DNA of 64,000 nucleotides. Source: Roseomonas sp. KE2513 (GTDB lineage Bacteria > Pseudomonadota > Alphaproteobacteria > Acetobacterales > Acetobacteraceae). Location of the stretch: assembly GCF_016107305.1 (NCBI RefSeq), contig NZ_RCVR01000024.1, positions 26,290-90,289 of the forward strand. Direction: 5' to 3'. The translations under genes and the position numbers were made by a program. The notes beneath the pieces are model-generated. The model saw nothing but the letters and a program-made list of their open reading frames with translations, searched no databases and was not told the origin of the DNA. Numbering within the stretch: the stretch's first letter is position 1; the number at the start of each line of letters is the position of its first letter. Below are positions 8,315-16,977 of the stretch, piece by piece.

Positions 8315-10285
8315 TCAGACGTCCACCTCGGCCTCGTCCAGCTTCGACGCATTTTCCTGGATGAAGCGGAAGCGGAGCTCGGGCTTGCGGCCCATCAGGG
8401 CCTCGATCAGCTCGGCTGTCTCGGCCCTGGCATCCTGGGGCAGAACGACGCGGAGGAGGGTACGCTTCTTCGGATCCATCGTCGTCTCCTTGAGGGAGGC
8501 GGGCGGCATCTCGCCGAGACCCTTGAAGCGGCTGACCTCGACCTTCTGGTTCGCCTTGAACTCGCGCTTGAGGATACGCTCGCGGTCAGCGTCGTCCCGT
8601 GCGTAGACGGATTTCGCGCCGTGCTGGAGGCGGTAAAGCGGGGGCTGGGCAAGGAAGACCTTGCCCTCCCGCACCAAGGCCGGAAGCTCCTTGTAGAAGA
8701 AGGTCATCAGCAGGGCCGCGATATGCGCGCCGTCCACGTCGGCGTCCGTCATGACGATGATGCGGCCGTAGCGGAGGCGCGCGAGATCGAAGCGGTCGCC
8801 GACGCCGCAGCCGAGCGCCTCCACCAGGTCGCGAAGCTCCTGGTTGCCGCGCAGCTTCTCGGTGCTGGCGGAGGCGACGTTCAGGATCTTGCCGCGCAGC
8901 GGCAGCACGGCCTGGGTGACGCGGTCGCGCGCCTGCTTGGCGGAACCGCCGGCGCTGTCGCCCTCCACCAGGAAGAGCTCGGTCGTCTCGGCATTCTCGG
9001 AGGAGCAGTCGGCGAGCTTGCCGGGGAGACGGAGCTTGCGAGTCGCCGTCTTGCGCGGGGTGTCCTTCTGCTCCTTGCGGCGGATGCGCTCCTCGGCGCG
9101 CTCGATCGCCCAGGCGAGGAGGTTGTCGGCGTTGCGGGTATCGCCGGTCAGCCAATGGTCGAAGTGGTCGCGCAGCCCGCTTTCGACGAGGCGGGCGGCC
9201 TCGGGGGAGGTGAGCTTGTCCTTCGTCTGGCCCTGGAACTGCGGGTCGCGCACGAAGACCGAGACCATGCCGGCGAGGCCGCCGAAGAGGTCCTCCGCCG
9301 TCACCGTCGCCGCGCGCTTCTCTTTCCGCAGCTCGCCATAGGCGCGGAGGCCCTTCACCAGCGCGGCGCGGAAGCCGGCCTCATGCGTGCCGCCCTGGGG
9401 CGTGGGGATGGTGTTGGCGTAGGTGGAGAGGAAGCCCTCGCCCTGCTCGATCCAGGTGGCCGCCCATTCGGCTCGGCCGGCACCGCCGGGGAAGGTGGTC
9501 TCGCCCGCCCAGGGGGTGGGGATGACGGCCGGCTTGCCCTCGATTGCGGCGGCCAGGTAGTCGCTGAGGCCGCCCGGGAAGTGCAGGGTGGCCTGGGCGG
9601 GGGTCTCGTCCTTGATAAGGCGCGGGTCGCAGGACCAGCGGATCTCCACGCCCTTGTAGAGATATGCCTTGGAGCGGCAAAAGCGGTAGAGCCGGGCCGC
9701 CAGGAACTGCAGCTTGCCGAAGATATCGGGGTCCGGCCGGAAGCGAATGGTGGTGCCGCGGCGGTTGTGGACAGGGCCGGCGTTCTTCAGCTTGCCCAGC
9801 GGCTTTCCGCGCGAATAGGCCTGGGTGAAGAGGGTGCGGTCGCGCGCGACCTCTACCTCCATGCGCTCCGAAAGGGCGTTCACCACCGAGGAGCCGACGC
9901 CGTGCAGGCCGCCCGAGGTGTCGTAGGCCTTGCCCGAGAACTTGCCGCCGGAGTGGAGGGTGGTGAGGATCACCTCCAGCGCCGAGAGCTTCGGGAACTT
10001 CGGGTGCGGGTCTACGGGGATGCCGCGGCCGTTGTCGCGCACCGTCAGCCAGTTGTCCGGCTCGAGCGTGACCTCGATGCGGTCGGCATGGCCAGCCACC
10101 GCCTCGTCCATGGCGTTGTCGATGACCTCGGAGGCGAGGTGGTGGAGCGCGTTCTCGTCCGTGCCGCCGATATACATGCCGGGGCGGCGCCGAACCGGCT
10201 CCAGGCCCTCCAGCACCTCGATGTCGGCGGCGGAGTAGGATTGCGGGGCGAGGCCCTTGGGGCGTCCGCCGAAGAGATCGTTCAT
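8315..10285 (-). CDS. parE: DNA topoisomerase IV subunit B
   Basis: 656 residues. ATPase subunit of the enzyme that decatenates replicated chromosomes with ParC. GHKL ATPase domain: EVIDNAMDEAVAGHAD, DNGRGIPVDPHPKF, GGLHGVGSSVVNALS. Transducer, then Toprim: FLVEGDSAGGSAKQARDR and the DADVDGAHIAALL metal-binding motif. C-terminus: SRFKGLGEMPP, DPKKRTLLRV. The length and the absence of a GyrB-type insert fit ParE. ATG at 10285; the gene stops 6 bases past the convergent LysR stop. A terminator precedes it after dps, so it is probably transcribed on its own. Confidence 0.95.
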   Translation of the reverse strand: MNDLFGGRPKGLAPQSYSAADIEVLEGLEPVRRRPGMYIGGTDENALHHLASEVIDNAMDEAVAGHADRIEVTLEPDNWLTVRDNGRGIPVDPHPKFPKLSALEVILTTLHSGGKFSGKAYDTSGGLHGVGSSVVNALSERMEVEVARDRTLFTQAYSRGKPLGKLKNAGPVHNRRGTTIRFRPDPDIFGKLQFLAARLYRFCRSKAYLYKGVEIRWSCDPRLIKDETPAQATLHFPGGLSDYLAAAIEGKPAVIPTPWAGETTFPGGAGRAEWAATWIEQGEGFLSTYANTIPTPQGGTHEAGFRAALVKGLRAYGELRKEKRAATVTAEDLFGGLAGMVSVFVRDPQFQGQTKDKLTSPEAARLVESGLRDHFDHWLTGDTRNADNLLAWAIERAEERIRRKEQKDTPRKTATRKLRLPGKLADCSSENAETTELFLVEGDSAGGSAKQARDRVTQAVLPLRGKILNVASASTEKLRGNQELRDLVEALGCGVGDRFDLARLRYGRIIVMTDADVDGAHIAALLMTFFYKELPALVREGKVFLAQPPLYRLQHGAKSVYARDDADRERILKREFKANQKVEVSRFKGLGEMPPASLKETTMDPKKRTLLRVVLPQDARAETAELIEALMGRKPELRFRFIQENASKLDEAEVDV

Positions 10286-10337
10286 GACTTGTTCTGGTCC
10301 CCTGGCCCAAAATAGCCATGCGGGGGGCCATATGCAA

Positions 10338-10371
10338 CCGCCGCCGCAACCCTTGCGGGCCGCGGCGGCGG
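10338..10371 (-). terminator. Hairpin terminator of dps
   Basis: A perfect 10-bp stem (CCGCCGCCGC/GCGGCGGCGG) with a 14-base loop that can itself pair (CCC/GGG) sits between the dps stop and the parE start on the same strand. Very stable, but no clear U-run. Confidence 0.55.
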
Positions 10372-10398
10372 GGGTGTTACTCCCGGGCCGCTAGGGGC

Positions 10399-10908
10399 TT
10401 AGTTCTTACCCTGAAGGTGGGCCTCGATCATCCAGAGGGACTTATCGACCACGCGGGAGACCTGGGTGAGGAGGTCAGAGGTATCGGCGTCGCCGGCCTC
10501 GTCCGTGCTGTCGATGCCCTTGCGCAGGTGCTTGGCCAGCTCGGCATAGCGGTCGGCCAGCGCCTGGCAGTGGTCCAGCCCGTCGAGCAGGTTCGCGTCG
10601 TAGGGGGTGATCCGGGTGCGGGCGCCGACGCCCTGAGTGGTGCCGTCGGGGATCCCGCCCAGCTGCACGGCGCGCTCGGCCAGCTCGTCCGACTGCTCCG
10701 CCAGCAAGCCGTAGAACTCCTCGAACATCTTGTGCAGGCCGTAGAAGTGGCTGCCCTTGACGTTCCAATGGGCCTGGCGCGTGGCGTTGGTGGCGTCGAT
10801 GATGTCGGCGAGCACGGCGTTCAGGGTCGCGATGCTCTCGGCCTTGGCATTGCCGGGGGTGTCGTTGCGCGTGTCGAGCTGAACCTTGTCGGACGGGGTC
10901 TTGGCCAT
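10399..10908 (-). CDS. dps: Dps ferritin-like DNA-protection protein
   Basis: 169 residues, normal for Dps. It stores iron, consumes peroxide and coats DNA in stationary phase or oxidative stress. The four-helix ferritin fold carries the ferroxidase residues in ATRQAHWNVKGSHFYGLHKMF and EQSDELAERAVQLGG. The frame is open far upstream, but ATG at 10908 is preceded by AAGGAG at ideal spacing and starts the family-typical MAKTPSDKV N-terminus; the Lys-containing tail may touch DNA. Followed by a terminator hairpin. Confidence 0.93.
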   Translation of the reverse strand: MAKTPSDKVQLDTRNDTPGNAKAESIATLNAVLADIIDATNATRQAHWNVKGSHFYGLHKMFEEFYGLLAEQSDELAERAVQLGGIPDGTTQGVGARTRITPYDANLLDGLDHCQALADRYAELAKHLRKGIDSTDEAGDADTSDLLTQVSRVVDKSLWMIEAHLQGKN

Positions 10909-11165
10909 AAGGGACTCCTTCGCGTGATGTTTGACAGCGGGAGTGATGTGGGATGCGTCCCGCGCTCGGGAAGCCGAATGCCGAGGGACGGGGAAGGTTT
11001 CCGGCGCCGACCTGGGCTGCCGCCGCTGCATGCCGTCCAAGCGGCCGGCAGAGGAGGCTACGGGGCTGCCATGGCGGCGCTGGCCCAGTGCGGAGGGCGT
11101 GTTAGGCTCCGGGTCGAGCGGGTGGAAGTTCTGCCTTGCCGGCCGACGAAACAGGAGGAACGATC

Positions 11166-11975
11166 ATGACGACGAACCGTCGCGAGATGCTGGGCGCCGC
11201 GCTGCCTCTCGGAGCGGTCGGGCTGGTGGCGGCATCGGGTGCGGCCCGGGCGCAGGTGGCGAGCGCGCCGCGGACCCTCTTCGAGGTGCCGCAGGTGACC
11301 GTTCCGGTGGCCGGGAGCGAGGCGCGCTTCCCGGTGCGCCGCATCTACTGCATCGGCCGCAACTACGCCGCCCATGCGCGGGAGATGGGTTCCGACCCAA
11401 ACCGCGAGCCGCCCTTCTTCTTTCAGAAGCCAACCGACGCGATCCAGTTCGTGGCGCCGGGGACGGTGGGTGACCACCCCTATCCTTCGCTCACGAAGAA
11501 CTACCACTACGAGGTAGAATTGGTGGCCGCGCTGAAGTCGGGCGGGCGGAACATCCCGATCAATGCGGCGCTGGACCATGTCTATGGCTACGCACTCGGC
11601 CTCGACATGACACGGCGAGACCTGCAGCGGGCGCTCGGTGACGAGAAGAAGCCCTGGGAGATCGGCAAGAGCTTCGACCGCTCGGCCCCGATCGGGCCGA
11701 TCCACCCGGTGGAGACGACAGGGCACTTCAAGGAGGGGCCGATCTCGCTGGCCGTGAACGGCACGGTGAAGCAGAACTCCGACCTGAAGAACATGATCTG
11801 GAGCGTCGCCGAGCAGATCTCGAAGCTTTCGGAGGCTTTCGAGTTGAAGGCGGGCGACATCATCTATTCCGGGACGCCGGAGAATGTGGGGCCGGTGGTC
11901 GCGGGGGATACGATTCTCTGCAAGATTCAGGGCCTGCCCGATCTTTCCGTGCGGATCATCCCGCCGCTCGCGTGA
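11166..11975 (+). CDS. Fumarylacetoacetate hydrolase-family protein with Tat signal
   Basis: 269 residues. Residues 1-32 form a twin-arginine-like signal peptide (TTNRREMLG, hydrophobic Ala/Val/Gly run, ARAQ cleavage site). The rest is a FAH domain: VRRIYCIGRNYAAHAREM, PPFFFQKPTDAIQF, NYHYEVELVAALKSGG (metal-binding Glu residues), VYGYALGLDMTRRDLQ, KSFDRSAPIGPI, GDIIYSGTPENVGPV. Closest in form to fumarylpyruvate hydrolases. FAH enzymes are normally cytoplasmic, so export is the odd feature. Start ATG at 11166 has an AGGAGGAACGATC site. No linked pathway genes. Confidence 0.88.
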   Translation: MTTNRREMLGAALPLGAVGLVAASGAARAQVASAPRTLFEVPQVTVPVAGSEARFPVRRIYCIGRNYAAHAREMGSDPNREPPFFFQKPTDAIQFVAPGTVGDHPYPSLTKNYHYEVELVAALKSGGRNIPINAALDHVYGYALGLDMTRRDLQRALGDEKKPWEIGKSFDRSAPIGPIHPVETTGHFKEGPISLAVNGTVKQNSDLKNMIWSVAEQISKLSEAFELKAGDIIYSGTPENVGPVVAGDTILCKIQGLPDLSVRIIPPLA

Positions 11976-12217
11976 GCGTCGCGCGTGGCCGTCGGGCGGA
12001 GCCTGGCGGCCGCGCCCCGTCCTTTCGCCTGTAAGAGGTAGGAGGGCTCGGGGCGAGTGGGCGGCAGCAGGCTGACCGGCGGACCACATGATTTCCTCCG
12101 GCCGGCGATAGTGCGACATGTCGTGTCGTGGTAATCCGTTGCGGGAGCCGTGACATTCGCGCGATGCCATGGCGACCAATCTTGTTGCCGGACGAACCCC
12201 CGGGCTAGGGGAGGTCC

Positions 12218-13303
12218 ATGACCCTCCGTGTCCTCTTCGCCACCGATTATCTCCACGTGCCACAGGGCAACGGTGGAGGTGAACGGAACACGCATGAGCT
12301 GTGCCTCGCCTTTCAGGCTGCAGGCGACGTGCCGGCGGTCTCCTGCGACCTGCGGATGGACGGCTCTCTTTTAGCCTGGTCGAGCCGGCTGCGGCGGAAA
12401 CTGGCACCCGGGCGCGAGTACAGCCGGGATCGAAGCCTTGGTTATCCGGTCTTCCGCGGCTGGGACCAGTCACGCATCGGGGAGGTGGTGGGGCGCTTCA
12501 GGCCCGATGTGATCGTGGTGCAGTCGACGCATCCGGAACCGCTGATACGCGCGCTCACCCCCACCGGCGTTCCGATGGTCGCGTACTTCCACGAGGTGGA
12601 GGAGGTCGAGCACCTGCGCTTCCTGCGAGGTTCTAGCATCCCGGTGCTCGCAAACTCGGCCTTCACCGCGAAGCGGCTGGCAGAGGCCTGTGGCCTCCAA
12701 TCGGAGGTGATCCTGCCGCTGATCATCCCGGGCAATTACCGAACAGCGATGCGGCCGGAGCGCGTGGTCTACGTCAACACGACGGAGCGCAAGGGCGTGG
12801 AAGTGGCCTTCTCCGTAGCAGCCGAGCGGCCCGACATTCCTTTTACCTTCGTGCTGAGCTGGACGCACCGGCCCGAGGCCCTGGCGCGGCTGCGGGAGAG
12901 GGCGGCAGCCGCCGGGAACATCACGCTGCATCCGCCGACGCAGGACATGCGCCCCATCTACGCGGGGGCGAAGATTCTTCTCGCGCCATCGCAATGGGAG
13001 GAAGCCTGGGGGCGCGTCGCGACGGAGGCGCATGTGAATGGCATTCCGGTGCTGGGCAGCAACCGCGGGGGGTTGCCCGAGGCGATCGGGCCTGGTGGCG
13101 TGGTGCTTCCCGCCGACGCGCCGGCGGAGGACTGGGCGGCGGCCCTCTCGCGCCTCTGGGACGACCGGGTGGCCTATGCAGCCGCGGCGGATGCGGCTCG
13201 GGCCTATTCGCGGAGGCCGGAGATTCAGCCGGAAACGATCGCTGCGAAGCTGCGGGGCATCCTGGTCGCTGCCATGCCCTCCGCCTCGCGCCAGGCGGCC
13301 TGA
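12218..13303 (+). CDS. GT4-family glycosyltransferase
   Basis: 361 residues. N-terminal Rossmann half begins RVLFATDYLHVPQGNGGGERN, the glycine-rich acceptor loop of GT-B enzymes. The C-terminal half carries APSQWEEAWGRVATEAHVNGIPVLGSNRGG, in which the EEAWGRVATE stretch is the GT4 E-x7-E nucleotide-sugar motif. A retaining transferase, probably for a cell-surface polysaccharide or glycan. GGGGAGG lies just before the ATG. Its stop overlaps the next GT2 start (TGATG), so the two are translationally coupled. Donor and acceptor unknown. Confidence 0.88.
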   Translation: MTLRVLFATDYLHVPQGNGGGERNTHELCLAFQAAGDVPAVSCDLRMDGSLLAWSSRLRRKLAPGREYSRDRSLGYPVFRGWDQSRIGEVVGRFRPDVIVVQSTHPEPLIRALTPTGVPMVAYFHEVEEVEHLRFLRGSSIPVLANSAFTAKRLAEACGLQSEVILPLIIPGNYRTAMRPERVVYVNTTERKGVEVAFSVAAERPDIPFTFVLSWTHRPEALARLRERAAAAGNITLHPPTQDMRPIYAGAKILLAPSQWEEAWGRVATEAHVNGIPVLGSNRGGLPEAIGPGGVVLPADAPAEDWAAALSRLWDDRVAYAAAADAARAYSRRPEIQPETIAAKLRGILVAAMPSASRQAA

Positions 13304-14286
13304 TGCGAGTCAGCGCTGTCTGCCCCGTGTTCAACACGCGGCCGGAGGAACTTCGGGCGGCCGTGGAATCGGCGCTGCGGCAGGAGGGCGCCGAGGTTCA
13401 TGAGGTGATCCTCGCGGACGATGCCTCCACGGCACCCGGAACCCTCGCCGTGCTGGATGCCCTGGCGCGGGAGGACGGGCGGGTGATTGTGTTGCGGGCG
13501 GCGGTGAATGCGGGCCCGGCGGCGGCGCGCAACCTCGCGCTCGATCGCGCGACGGGTGACTGGATCGGCTTCCTCGATGCCGACGACCTCTGGCCCGCCG
13601 ACAAACTCGCCCGCGCCGCCGCCCTGCAGGCTGAGCGGCCGGTCACGCGCTGGGTCATCGGCGACTTTGCTAATTTCAGGGGAGACCATCAGGATCCCGT
13701 GAAGCCCGCCGTGCCCTGCTTCGAGGCGGGCGAGGCCGCTGGGCCGCCGAGTTCCAGCCCTGCGCTGACGCGATGCATCATCCTCGACGGCCTGCATCTC
13801 GGCACCTGTCTCATTGAGCGATCCTTGATAGGGGAGCGCCGCTTCGACCCGGCCGTGCAGTTTGGCGAGGACCTGCTGTTCCTGGCCAAGCTCTCCCTTC
13901 TCGCCGGGGCCGACCGGGCGCCGGGCCTGTCCTATCTCTGTCGGCGCGAGCATGAGAGCATGATGTACTCGCCCGCGCGGCTGACCGACCGCTTCGCCAC
14001 CGGTCCGCGCGCGGGGTACCGAGACCGGGAATTGCGACCCTTCCGGCGCGAGTATCGCTGGGCGCTCTACGATATCTACAAGGATTTGGCGGTGAACAAC
14101 CTGCTCAACGGGCGGCGGGGTAGTGCGCTTGGCTTCGCGTTGCGGGCGCTCCTTCTCGACCCGCGCGAGCTGGGCGACCTCGGGCGCTTCCTCGCCCTGC
14201 TGCCGCGGGGACGCCACGACGACGCGCTGGCGAAAGGGGCGCGGCGGTACAGCAAGCGGGAGCAGGTGGTGCTTACCAGCCCTTAG
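13303..14286 (+). CDS. GT2-family glycosyltransferase
   Basis: 327 residues. GT-A fold: RVSAVCPVFNTRPEELRAAV, the EVILADDAST segment, NAGPAAARNLAL and the metal-binding DxD in GFLDADDLWP. The acceptor region includes FGEDLLFLAKLSLL, the ED motif. No transmembrane segment, so it works at the cytoplasmic membrane face. ATG at 13303 overlaps the GT4 stop; the frame is open 300 bases further upstream inside GT4 but that is overlap shadow. With its GT4 partner it probably builds one glycan. Confidence 0.87.
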   Translation: MRVSAVCPVFNTRPEELRAAVESALRQEGAEVHEVILADDASTAPGTLAVLDALAREDGRVIVLRAAVNAGPAAARNLALDRATGDWIGFLDADDLWPADKLARAAALQAERPVTRWVIGDFANFRGDHQDPVKPAVPCFEAGEAAGPPSSSPALTRCIILDGLHLGTCLIERSLIGERRFDPAVQFGEDLLFLAKLSLLAGADRAPGLSYLCRREHESMMYSPARLTDRFATGPRAGYRDRELRPFRREYRWALYDIYKDLAVNNLLNGRRGSALGFALRALLLDPRELGDLGRFLALLPRGRHDDALAKGARRYSKREQVVLTSP

Positions 14287-14304
14287 CGGCGCGTGTGGCG
14301 CCGC
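14286..14304 (+). terminator. Hairpin at the end of the glycosyltransferase pair
   Basis: A perfect 7-bp stem GCGGCGC/GCGCCGC with a 5-base loop starts at the last base of the GT2 stop codon, in the gap before the convergent amidase. No T-run. Confidence 0.4.
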
Positions 14305-14391
14305 AGATGAGGGCGGCCTCCTGGCCGGTCCTCCTGCGCTGCGCGCCGCCGTGCTCGACGCAGGTTCCCCTTGCCGGGTGAGGCTGCCACC

Positions 14392-15747
14392 TCATTCTTT
14401 GCAACGGCCCTCGATCCAGGAGGCGTAGGCAAAGAGCGTCGGGTCCTGATCCACGAAACCGAGGATCTGCAGGCCGAGAGGCAGCTCCTCTGCCTGGAGG
14501 ACGGGCAGGGTGACCACGGGCACGCCGAGCATCGAGCCAGGCACCACGAATATAGGGTTCCCGGTGGAGCCCAACCCGACCGGCGCGACGCCGGGAGCCG
14601 TGACGCTCACCACCGCGTCGCAGCGAGCGGCCAGGGCGGCGTAGTCGGCGCGTGCGGCGGAGCGGCGGGCGAGGAGGGTGGCGTAGTCGTCGCGCGTCAT
14701 CTTGCGGCCGAGTTCCGCGCGCTCGTGCACCGAGGCGCTGAGCCCTTCCGGATCGCGGTCGAGGAAGGCGCCGATGGGCCAGCGCCACTCCCAGGCATTG
14801 ATCCCGAGCGTGATGTCCCGGGCTTCGGCCGTCGCAGCCTCCACCGCGGCGAGTTCTGGGCAGGTCTCGGGTTCCAGGATGTCGATATTGGCCGCGCGCA
14901 GGCGGTCGAGGGCTGCCTCCAGGGCCTGACGCGCGGAGGGTTCCAGGATGGACCAGCCGGCGGTGCGCAGCAGGGCAAGGCGCGATGGGCGCTGCGCATC
15001 GGGTGGCGAGAGCGGACCGCCCAGGCCGGCATAGCCGGGATCGCCGCCCACGCGCTCTGCCATGGCGCGGGCGAGCACCCAGGCATCCTCCAGGCTGGCG
15101 GCGATGGTTCCCGTGCAGCTCTGGCTGAGCATGTCGAGGCTGCCGCCGCGGTTTAGGCCACCGACCGTGGGCTTGAAGCCGTAGGTGCCGCAGAAGCCGG
15201 CCGGGCGGATGATGGAGCCGACCACCTGGGTGCCGAGCGCCCCCGCCACGATCCCCGCGGCCACCGCGGCGGCGGAGCCACTGCTGCTGCCGCCCGGGGT
15301 GCGGCTCAGGTCCCAGGGATTGCGCGTGCCACTAGGCTCGCTGCCGGCGAATTCCGTGGTGACGGTCTTGCCGAGGATCACGGCGCCTGAGGCACGCAGG
15401 GCCCAGGCGCCGGCGCCGCTGAAGCGGGGCTGGTAGCCGTCGTAGAGTGGGGAGCCCATCCCCGTGACCATGTCGTCCGTCTCAAGGATGTCCTTCACGC
15501 CGACGGGCATGCCGTCGATCCTGGAGAGCGGGCGGTTGTCGCGCCAGCGGATTGTCGCGGCGTCTGCCTGGCGGCGCGCGCCCTCCACGTCGACGACAGT
15601 GAAGGCGCCGATGCGAGGTTCCCAGCGCTCCAGCTCCTCCAGGCACTCCTCGAGGAAGGCGCGCGGAGTGTCGGCGCTGGCGGAGAAGCCTTTGCTGCGC
15701 GACAGGAAGGGACGCCGCCGCGGTGTCGCCGAGGGGATGCTGTCCAT
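14392..15747 (-). CDS. Amidase signature family enzyme
   Basis: 451 residues. Hydrolyses an amide by a Ser-Ser-Lys triad: Lys in MPVGVKDILETDD, cis-Ser in RTPGGSSSGSAAAVAAG and the nucleophile region TQVVGSIIRPAGFCG, where the usual TGGS is VVGS but the Ser is kept. Glycine-rich amidase signature intact. ATG at 15747 follows AAGGAG with correct spacing; the open frame extends 285 bases upstream without a ribosome site and is rejected. Substrate unknown. It may once have been linked to the ABC-transporter remnant located next to it. Confidence 0.87.
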   Translation of the reverse strand: MDSIPSATPRRRPFLSRSKGFSASADTPRAFLEECLEELERWEPRIGAFTVVDVEGARRQADAATIRWRDNRPLSRIDGMPVGVKDILETDDMVTGMGSPLYDGYQPRFSGAGAWALRASGAVILGKTVTTEFAGSEPSGTRNPWDLSRTPGGSSSGSAAAVAAGIVAGALGTQVVGSIIRPAGFCGTYGFKPTVGGLNRGGSLDMLSQSCTGTIAASLEDAWVLARAMAERVGGDPGYAGLGGPLSPPDAQRPSRLALLRTAGWSILEPSARQALEAALDRLRAANIDILEPETCPELAAVEAATAEARDITLGINAWEWRWPIGAFLDRDPEGLSASVHERAELGRKMTRDDYATLLARRSAARADYAALAARCDAVVSVTAPGVAPVGLGSTGNPIFVVPGSMLGVPVVTLPVLQAEELPLGLQILGFVDQDPTLFAYASWIEGRCKE

Positions 15748-15973
15748 GCTTGCACTCCTTGAGGAAGGCAGACCGGTTCGATGCCTCCGCGATCGCGATG
15801 CACCGGGACCTCCCGCCCGTGAGGATAAGGCAAGGAGGACGGGGAGCAACCGCCGTTCCCTTGGCTTGGCGCAGCAGGCGGGCGTCGCGGCAGAACGAGC
15901 GTTTGTGGTAAAACGGACGGCGCGCATTGCAACCCAGCGGCCGAGCCACGGCGCAGACTTGTTGGGCCTCAGC

Positions 15974-16340
15974 GAGGACTGACTCGTGAGCCTGATCAGG
16001 CCGTCCATCTGCGGCAAGAGCTCGATCTTCAACGCGGTGGCGAACCCGCTGACCCGGAGCTACGGCGTCGTGGCGGTCGACAAGCAGGATGTGACGGGCA
16101 CCATCGGCCGTGCCGGCTCCATGCCGCAGCAGCACCTGGTGCTGCCCTGGCGCACGGTGCACGACAACATCATCCTTGGGCTGGAGATCTGCGGTGCCTC
16201 CGTCGGTGAGGCCCGCGTCTATGGGCTGCCTTAGCTGAACCGCTAGGGGCTGGGCGGCTTCGAAAACACCCATCCTGCCCTTCTTTCGGGCGGTATGCGG
16301 CAGTGCCGCACTTCCGCGCACCTTGCTCTACGAGAGCAAC
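15974..16340 (+). pseudogene. Decayed ABC-transporter ATPase (SsuB/TauB type) remnant
   Basis: Translation resembles the middle of a nitrate/sulfonate-type ATPase: a ruined Walker A (RPSICGKSSIFN where GPSGCGKST is expected), VAVDKQDVTG, PQQHLVLPWRTVHDNIILGLEI (Q-loop region), then after two in-frame stops (16232-16234 and 16244-16246) the ABC signature LSGGMRQ. A frameshift follows, with ALPRTLLYES readable in the next frame, before the match ends. A stop (TGA) also precedes the Walker region. No Walker B remains. Clearly non-functional. The intact ATPase at 30297 belongs to the same family, so this may be debris of a second importer. Confidence 0.85.
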
Positions 16341-16434
16341 GATCATCGTGGTTGTTGGCACAACGGTTGCACGGATTGCAGCGCCGCCACGGCGCGAAAT
16401 AGCTCGCTGAGCCCTGGTGCCGGAGGATCCGACC

Positions 16435-16905
16435 TTGCGCCGTTCCATCATCGCTGTTGCTGCCGGCGCCCTGCTGCTGGCCACCGCCGCCGTCGCCCAG
16501 ACGGCCTTCGAAAAGCGCACGATCGACAACGGGAACTGGAATAGCGGCCGCTTCGCCGACGCGGTTACAGTGCGTACCCCGGCACGCTTCATCTACCTGT
16601 CGGGACAGGGATCCGAAGACGAGAAGACGGGCGCCATCCTCTTTCCTGGAGATGTTGCAGCACAGTGCCGATACGCCTGGGAAAAGGTAGGCCGAATGCT
16701 CGCGCAACAGGGCGCCTCGGTCTCCGACATTGTGAAGGCCACGACTTACGTGACCGATGCACGCTTCCAGCAAACGATCGGCGAGTGCCGTCGCAACGCG
16801 ATGAATGGTGCTCCGGCCACCCCGCACACCTTTCTGGTCGTGCAGGCACTGGCGTGGCCGGGCATGCTGATGGAAGTGGACGTGGTGGCGGCCGTTGCCC
16901 CATAG
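16435..16905 (+). CDS. Secreted RidA/YjgF-family protein
   Basis: 156 residues from the TTG at 16435, which has GGAGGA seven bases upstream; a GTG at 16417 in frame is the alternative. Residues 1-22 are a Sec signal peptide (LRRSIIAVAAGALLLATAAVAQ). The mature part is a RidA fold (RFIYLSGQGSEDEKTG ... YAWEKVGRMLAQQGASVSDIVKATTYVTD ... WPGMLMEVDVVAAV). The arginine essential for imine deamination in RidA, expected near the ATPHTFLVVQAL segment, is absent. A periplasmic role other than 2-aminoacrylate hydrolysis is likely; function unknown. Confidence 0.8.
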   Translation: MRRSIIAVAAGALLLATAAVAQTAFEKRTIDNGNWNSGRFADAVTVRTPARFIYLSGQGSEDEKTGAILFPGDVAAQCRYAWEKVGRMLAQQGASVSDIVKATTYVTDARFQQTIGECRRNAMNGAPATPHTFLVVQALAWPGMLMEVDVVAAVAP

Positions 16906-16977
16906 GCGGGCGGGAGATGGCACAGTTTCGGCTCGCTATCGGTGATGTGCCCGCGATGCTGTGACGGGCCGGGCCGA

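Noticed and set aside
8621..10315. A 564-residue plus-strand open frame.
   Set aside because: It is antisense to parE, whose motifs are unmistakable.
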